Below, one piece after another: positions 40,987-44,916 of a stretch of 44,916 nt of DNA. This DNA is from an uncultured Clostridia bacterium (GTDB lineage: Bacteria > Bacillota > Clostridia > Christensenellales > UBA1242), in the NCBI GenBank assembly GCA_944383275.1, contig CALWOV010000002.1, positions 71,514 to 116,429 of the forward strand. Reading direction: 5' to 3'. The notes beneath the pieces were generated by a model, which saw nothing but the letters and a program-made list of their open reading frames with translations, did not search any database and was not told the DNA's origin. Positions within the stretch are counted from its first letter, which is position 1; each line of letters begins with the position of its first letter. The position numbers and the translations under genes are program-made.

Positions 40987-41137
40987 ATGTGATGTAAAAT
41001 TTTAGTAAAATTAAATTTTATATAAATAAAACTTTGTAACAAAAATTTTCGATTTTTAATATTACAGTTTGATTAAACACCAGTTTTGCTTACAAATTTT
41101 TATAGCGCTTACAGATAAAATTTCAGATTATATAAAT
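40987..41137 (-). repeat. decayed inverted copy of the modular repeat after the pentapeptide gene
   Basis: Read on the plus strand it starts ATGTGATGTAAAATTTTAG, the complement of the intact right end; 41065-41091 matches the complement of the AAAACTGATGTTAATTCAAAC region at 24 of 27 positions (through CAGTTTTGCTT); it closes with TTTCAGATTATATAAA, the complement of TTTATATTATCGGAAG with changes. It lies 14 bases after the stop at 40972. The remainder of the 360-base gap 40973-41332 holds only A/T sequence and the terminator at 41287. Confidence 0.6.
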
Positions 41138-41286
41138 ATTTTATGTAAATTTGAATTTTTAAAAATTAAATTAAATTAGTGTGTTTTTATAAAAATGGGA
41201 AAGGTTCTGTATAATTATTTTCAAAGTATCTATTTTTATATTTTAAAATAAAAAATATTAATTTAATATTTGTAAATTTATTTAAA

Positions 41287-41314
41287 AAAACCAATCAAGA
41301 TTTGATTGGTTTTT
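41287..41314 (-). terminator. terminator of the lipoprotein gene
   Basis: AAAACCAATCAA-GAT-TTGATTGGTTTT palindrome with a T run on the minus strand side. Confidence 0.85.
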
Positions 41315-41332
41315 ATTGATAATAAAGTTAAT

Positions 41333-43078
41333 TTAATTGCTTATTAATTGTTTATTACTATCATAGTAATTTAAAACATTTAATGTTGCGTTATATATAG
41401 CAAACGAATAATTTACATCAAGTAGGTCATTTATTTCTATTAGATAATATTTACAATCTGATTGTTGTAAAAGTGAACCATAATTCTCATCATCTAATGA
41501 TAATTTAGATACATAATAATCAAACATTTCAGCATTTTGACCACTAATATTTAAAGCATTTTCCTTTGTAGAATTCCAGAACACACACGCCATTTCTTCA
41601 TTTTGTAAACTATTAAAAGTTGAAGACGAGTAACCACTCATATAAATATTAGGGAAATAAAATAAAATTAATTCTGCATTTATTGTAGATTCAATATCAT
41701 AAAGTTCTAAATCATTAAGTTCTTGTGCTTTTTCTGGATACATATCAGTAGGTGTGTTTGGGTGTCCTTTATAATAATAAACAAAATCATCACCATAAAG
41801 CAATTTTGTTAAGTTGGTATAATCTGCAAAATCAGGTTCCGAGAATGCATATGTTCCTAAAAGCATCATAACTTTTTTATCGTTTTCATATGCTTCTGAA
41901 AACATATCATCATTAAATTTATACAAATTTTTTAATTCAGTCACTTTTTCATTATTAGTTTGTATTAATTTTAACATTCCATTTATATCTCTTTCTTCAA
42001 TGCCTTTCCCATAAGTTTTGCTATTCGTTGTGTCAATAATATAATTTTTAACAAAATTTGTTGTATCTTTATCAATCAAAATATGCTCAGAACGCAACCT
42101 TGGAAAAACATAATTAACATTTTCTTCTTCATGTGCAATAACAAGCAGGTAAGGGCGAAGCTCGTTTCCATTTACTTCAAAACCAGAATCCCAACTGTAA
42201 TATCCTTTGTTAATTACTTGAGATTTTGTTTTATTATATTTTTCAGCCATTTCTTGAAATTTTTGTGTTGCATTTTCAACATTAAATGTGTTGTTTATTT
42301 CAGAATAAGAAAATGCGCCATCAGAAAAATATGTGCAAGTTGAACGATTTAAAATGCCACTAGCCACTATCATATGCAAAAATTGGTCTGTGTCATAGTC
42401 ATTTAAATAAAGATTAAATTTAGATTTTTCATTTATAGATGCAAGTTCTCTAATGTATGCGTTTGTTTTACTATACATAAGGTCTCTATTAACATTTGGC
42501 GTTGTGTATTCACTTTTTGTTGCCGTTGGAATAGGGTAAACATTGTTTGGCAATTTATCCCAATTCCAGGCACCAGCCCTGTCAAGCCAAACAAAAGTTG
42601 GTTTATTATTTAAGCCATCATCTTTAAATAAAGAAAGAGTAAACAGCAAAACAGGAAGTGAGCCAGACAGTGGAGCTATATTATATTCATTAGCAGACAA
42701 ACCAATCTCAATAGATTTTTCAAACATATCTCCATTTTCTTTTTCTATGGCAACATAAACTTTTTGCTTACCATAATAAGCATAAACTTCACAAGATTTT
42801 TTTGCAAGTTCATCAGTATCAGTTATAACAGTATTAGAAACTTCTTCGTTTCCGTGTTTGACAATTATTTGAACTTGTTTTATATCATTTTCTTTTGAAA
42901 AATCAACTAAAATTTTTTGTTCTTCGTTAACCTGACTTATTTCAACATTAGCATCTGTATGTTTGCAAGCAGAAAATATAAAAATCGTTATAAAGCAAAT
43001 AAATAATAATATAGTAATTAAAATTATTTGTGATATTAATTTCTCATTTTGTATTTTATTATAATTTATAAGTTTCAT
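41333..43078 (-). CDS. large lipoprotein with sialyltransferase-like (GT80/GT52-type) motifs
   Basis: 581 residues. Hydrophobic N-terminus with lipobox FSAC (Cys38); residues 42-130 form an Ig-like beta domain; 140-580 resemble a bacterial GT-B sialyltransferase: YLNDYD (224-229) and FSDGAFSY (251-258) in the acceptor half, a GTYAFSEPDFADYTNLTKLLYGD segment, YYYKGHP (434-440) with the HP motif that binds CMP, then NAELILFYFPNIYMSGYSSSTFNS and VFWNS. The order D/E-D-x, KGHP, S-S/T-x-F fits PM0188-like enzymes by my reading; no family search was possible. If exported, CMP-sugar would be absent outside, so it may be a binding or altered-function relative. RBS AAGGATT. Confidence 0.55.
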   Translation of the reverse strand: MKLINYNKIQNEKLISQIILITILLFICFITIFIFSACKHTDANVEISQVNEEQKILVDFSKENDIKQVQIIVKHGNEEVSNTVITDTDELAKKSCEVYAYYGKQKVYVAIEKENGDMFEKSIEIGLSANEYNIAPLSGSLPVLLFTLSLFKDDGLNNKPTFVWLDRAGAWNWDKLPNNVYPIPTATKSEYTTPNVNRDLMYSKTNAYIRELASINEKSKFNLYLNDYDTDQFLHMIVASGILNRSTCTYFSDGAFSYSEINNTFNVENATQKFQEMAEKYNKTKSQVINKGYYSWDSGFEVNGNELRPYLLVIAHEEENVNYVFPRLRSEHILIDKDTTNFVKNYIIDTTNSKTYGKGIEERDINGMLKLIQTNNEKVTELKNLYKFNDDMFSEAYENDKKVMMLLGTYAFSEPDFADYTNLTKLLYGDDFVYYYKGHPNTPTDMYPEKAQELNDLELYDIESTINAELILFYFPNIYMSGYSSSTFNSLQNEEMACVFWNSTKENALNISGQNAEMFDYYVSKLSLDDENYGSLLQQSDCKYYLIEINDLLDVNYSFAIYNATLNVLNYYDSNKQLISN

Positions 43079-43497
43079 ATTTAATCCTTATTATAAAATA
43101 TTTACATAAGTTATTAATTTTTGTTTAAAATTATATTATTAATATTAATCACTTTTATACAAGTTTATAAATTTTATATCACTTGATTTTATAAAACCAA
43201 TGATTTACTTTTTAATTATATATTATTAAACATATTAAATCAAATTTATAGATATAAATTTCTAATTTAATAATTAAAGCGTTAATATAACTTCAAAATT
43301 AAATATAAGTTTTATTACCAGTATATTAATATTTTTTAATTAACAAATAGATTTTGTAATAAGAAATTACAAATACAGTAAATAAAAATATCAATAATAA
43401 ACAAAAATTAAAACTTTTAATAATTTAAGTATAAAAATTGTAATATCAAATATAATAAGAATTTTAAGAAAAATATTTTTTATTATTTTCTAATTTA
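43079..43497. other. very AT-rich intergenic region
   Basis: Upstream of the lipoprotein gene (TATAAT about 11 bases before its ATG) and before repeat copy C. Only A/T-rich tracts are visible; AAATTTTATATCACTTG near 43160 hints at one more decayed repeat end but is too short to call. Confidence 0.45.
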
Positions 43498-43655
43498 ATT
43501 TATATTATCGGAAGTTTTGTCTGAATGCATACGAAGCAAAGCGAGTGTATATTCAAGCAAAACTGATGTTAATTCAAACAGTGTTGCCGTTGGAACAACG
43601 GGTTTGCGTTTAGCAAATTGGTTTGCGAACATCGTGAGCAAAACAACATCACATA
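43498..43655 (+). repeat. modular stem-loop repeat, copy C (left module 1, right module 2)
   Basis: 158 bp, nearly identical to copy B. Differences from B keep stems: GCATACG for GCACAC (U-G with GTGT), GTTTGC/GCAAAT, TTTGC/GCAAA instead of TTTGT/GCAAA, and CCGTTG-GAA-CAACGG. It runs directly into copy D through the shared boundary ACATCACATAGTTTATATT. Confidence 0.9.
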
Positions 43656-43802
43656 GTTTATATTATCGGAAGTCGAACCAAGCACAACTTTAGTTGTATT
43701 TGGGTGAGACTGATGTTCATTCAAACTGTGATGGTGGGCAAAGCACGCAAATTAGTTAGAATTTATTAAAATTTTATGTTAGTAAAATTTTAACATCACA
43801 TA
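43656..43802 (+). repeat. modular stem-loop repeat, copy D (left module 2, right module 1)
   Basis: 147 bp. Left module 2 is AGTC-GAA-CCAAG-C-ACAAC-TTTA-GTTGT-A-TTTGG-GTGA-GACT, a layered hairpin unlike module 1; the right module equals that of copy A including the 11-bp AAAATTTTA stem. The right end meets the stop codon of the broken gene at 43805. Confidence 0.9.
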
Positions 43803-43804
43803 GT

Positions 43805-44210
43805 TTACATTACAAAATCAACATTTACATCTCCATTATTACAATCAACTAATAGTGATTTATTGCCATTTTCTTTATGTGTTGGTAAATTGCAATAGCC
43901 CTTTTTTGTGTTGCATGATATTGAAAAGTCATTTAAATTGCCTATAACACTGCCTGTTATGTTTCCATTTTTTGCAACTAAATTAATTTGTTTACCAGCA
44001 AAAAGATTATCAAATTCCAAATTTCCACCATTTGAATTTAGTATAACATTTTCTTTAACTGAAATATCATTTAATTTTATTGTTTCATTTGTGGTTGTTA
44101 TTTGAATGTTGTTTTAACAGGAATTTTACAGTGGGACTATCAAGTTCAAGTATATATTTCAAATTAAAATATAAAAATGAAAATGCAAAAATATAATTTT
44201 TACTTTTCAT
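43805..44210 (-). pseudogene. broken DUF4097-like (beta-solenoid) surface protein gene
   Basis: The C-terminal 103 codons (open from 44113 to the stop at 43805) read NDISVKENVILNSNGGNLEF, LVAKNGNITGSVIG and LLVDCNNGDVNVDFV, the Asn-Gly-Asp repeats of DUF4097-type beta-solenoid proteins. No start codon is in that frame apart from an internal TTG. In another frame MKSKNYIFAFSFLYF (ATG at 44210) looks like the remnant of its signal sequence; the two parts are joined by a frameshift and most of the coding sequence is deleted. The stop lies inside the boundary sequence of repeat copy D. Confidence 0.65.
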
Positions 44211-44302
44211 AATCGCATAAATATAGTCAAAATTTAAATTTGCTTAATTATAAATTTATAAACACTTTTAAAAATTTTCTATTTTAATTTAAAAATAAAA
44301 AA

Positions 44303-44338
44303 ATTCGAAACAATCAATACTCTCTAAAAGTTTCGAAT
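44303..44338 (-). terminator. hairpin at the 3' end of the decayed tnpA
   Basis: ATTCGAAAC and GTTTCGAAT form a perfect 9-bp stem around 18 bases; on the minus strand a TTTTTTTATTTTT tract follows. It could be a terminator or the right-end hairpin recognised by the IS200/IS605 transposase. Confidence 0.65.
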
Positions 44339-44807
44339 CATTTTCATTGGCGGCACACCCGTAAACGGGTCTATATACTCTTTCATTGTTAATTGTTCAT
44401 AATTATAATATTCTTGCAATTGATTCCGTATGTTTTCTTGTATTACCTTCTTGTTTTTCGCTACCGTATCTACATAGTATCCTCTACACCAAAAACTTCT
44501 TTATCCATACCCATATTTTAAATTCGCATATTTTTCAAATATCATTAAACTACTTTTCCCCTTTAAGTACCCCATTACTTGAGCAACACTATATTTAGGT
44601 GGTATTGATAATTACATATGTATATGGTCTGGGCATACTTCTGCTTCTATTATTTCTATACCTTTATACTGGCATAACTTTCTTAGCATTACTCAGATAT
44701 CTCTTTTGATTTTTTCCATATATAACTTGTCTGCGATATTTTAGCGCAAATACTTTTGTGTCTTGCAATTACATTTTGTATGTTAAACAATCTATGTCTA
44801 GTTTCAT
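44324..44807 (-). pseudogene. tnpA: decayed IS200/IS605-family transposase gene (tnpA)
   Basis: Translating from ATG 44807 with corrections gives KYRRQVIYGK, then LRKLCQYKGIEIIEAEVCPD, HIHM, SIPPKYSVAQVMGYLKGKSS, FWCRGYYVDTV and YIDPFTGVPP: a complete Y1 (HUH) TnpA with the HIH metal motif and the catalytic-Tyr region. It is inactive: one extra A after GKN-region codon 32 shifts the frame, and in-frame stops occur at codon 13, after RDI, after HIHM and after YGYG. No tnpB is present. It marks a past insertion at this end of the window. Confidence 0.88.
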
Positions 44808-44831
44808 AGACAAAACCTCCTACTGGTTATT

Positions 44832-44855
44832 GAGCAAAACGGCGAAACTTCGCTC
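44832..44855. repeat. possible left-end hairpin of the IS200/IS605 element
   Basis: GAGC..GCTC encloses GCGAA-AC-TTCGC, 25-50 bases upstream of the tnpA start, where IS200/IS605 elements carry their left-end stem-loop. The element boundary itself cannot be fixed without an empty site. Confidence 0.45.
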
Positions 44856-44916
44856 CTATTTTACCATAGAAGATTTTAATTTTTAAACTATAAGTTTTTT
44901 GGAACCACGGGCACAG

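Noticed and set aside
43498..43802. CRISPR array
   Set aside because: Repeat units are 147-158 bp, directly tandem, with no unique spacers of constant size; no cas genes are present.
44386..44598. Plus-strand open frame of 70 codons near the right edge
   Set aside because: It is antisense to the recognisable tnpA remnant and has no ribosome binding site or family resemblance.

Overview
The window is AT-rich bacterial chromosome and reads as a low-GC, Gram-positive type anaerobe, most likely an uncultivated member of the Bacillota (Clostridia or relatives). I base this on strong GGAG-type ribosome binding sites, recurring TGTG/TGA extended -10 promoters, a PerR-type regulator, desulfoferrodoxin, a HelD-type helicase, lipoprotein signals and the absence of outer-membrane genes. 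A class I (archaeal-type) lysyl-tRNA synthetase and a divergent MetRS argue against a well-studied model genus. I cannot place it more precisely. It is ordinary chromosomal DNA with one decayed insertion sequence at the right edge; I see no prophage, CRISPR, rRNA or tRNA.

Left part (1-9.9 kb): the end of a Cu/Zn superoxide dismutase, a two-iron superoxide reductase and guanylate kinase. Then comes a six-gene minus-strand operon built around an SPFH protein with C-terminal zinc ribbons and several zinc-ribbon membrane proteins, similar in layout to Bacillus ydjGHI but without PspA. A small membrane protein and a three-gene ABC exporter (two ATPases, one permease) follow. At 10-13 kb an ECF sigma factor, its membrane anti-sigma factor and a lipoprotein HtrA-like protease form a minus-strand module. 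The sigma gene and the protease gene share the same bipartite upstream sequence (TTAC-N21-CGTTTAAT), probably the promoter of that sigma factor.

Middle (13-32 kb): mostly housekeeping genes. They are a MetRS-like synthetase with an altered KMSKS loop, YchF, a Ca2+-type P-ATPase, a HelD-type helicase, RadC, class I LysRS, DnaB, an MBL-fold hydrolase, CoaE-CoaD, a lipid glycosyltransferase with an acyltransferase, a Zn-phospholipase-C-like protein and a Nudix hydrolase.

Right part (32-45 kb): more accessory. It has an orphan HipA-like kinase, a PlsC-like protein lacking the catalytic Asp, a peroxiredoxin-PerR operon with a perfect 10+5+10 operator-like palindrome on its start site, a SIMPL-domain protein, a TraX-family membrane protein, a pentapeptide-repeat-like protein, a lipoprotein with sialyltransferase-like motifs, a broken DUF4097-like gene and a decayed IS200/IS605 tnpA.

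The most unusual signal is a family of ~158-bp modular, stem-loop-rich repeats. Four well-preserved copies (two tandem pairs) and about four decayed copies occur. Each locus sits just beyond the stop codon of a gene and always in the same orientation relative to that gene. Sequence differences between copies are G-T wobble changes that keep the stems only on one strand, which suggests a structured RNA or single-stranded DNA element read antisense to the neighbouring gene.
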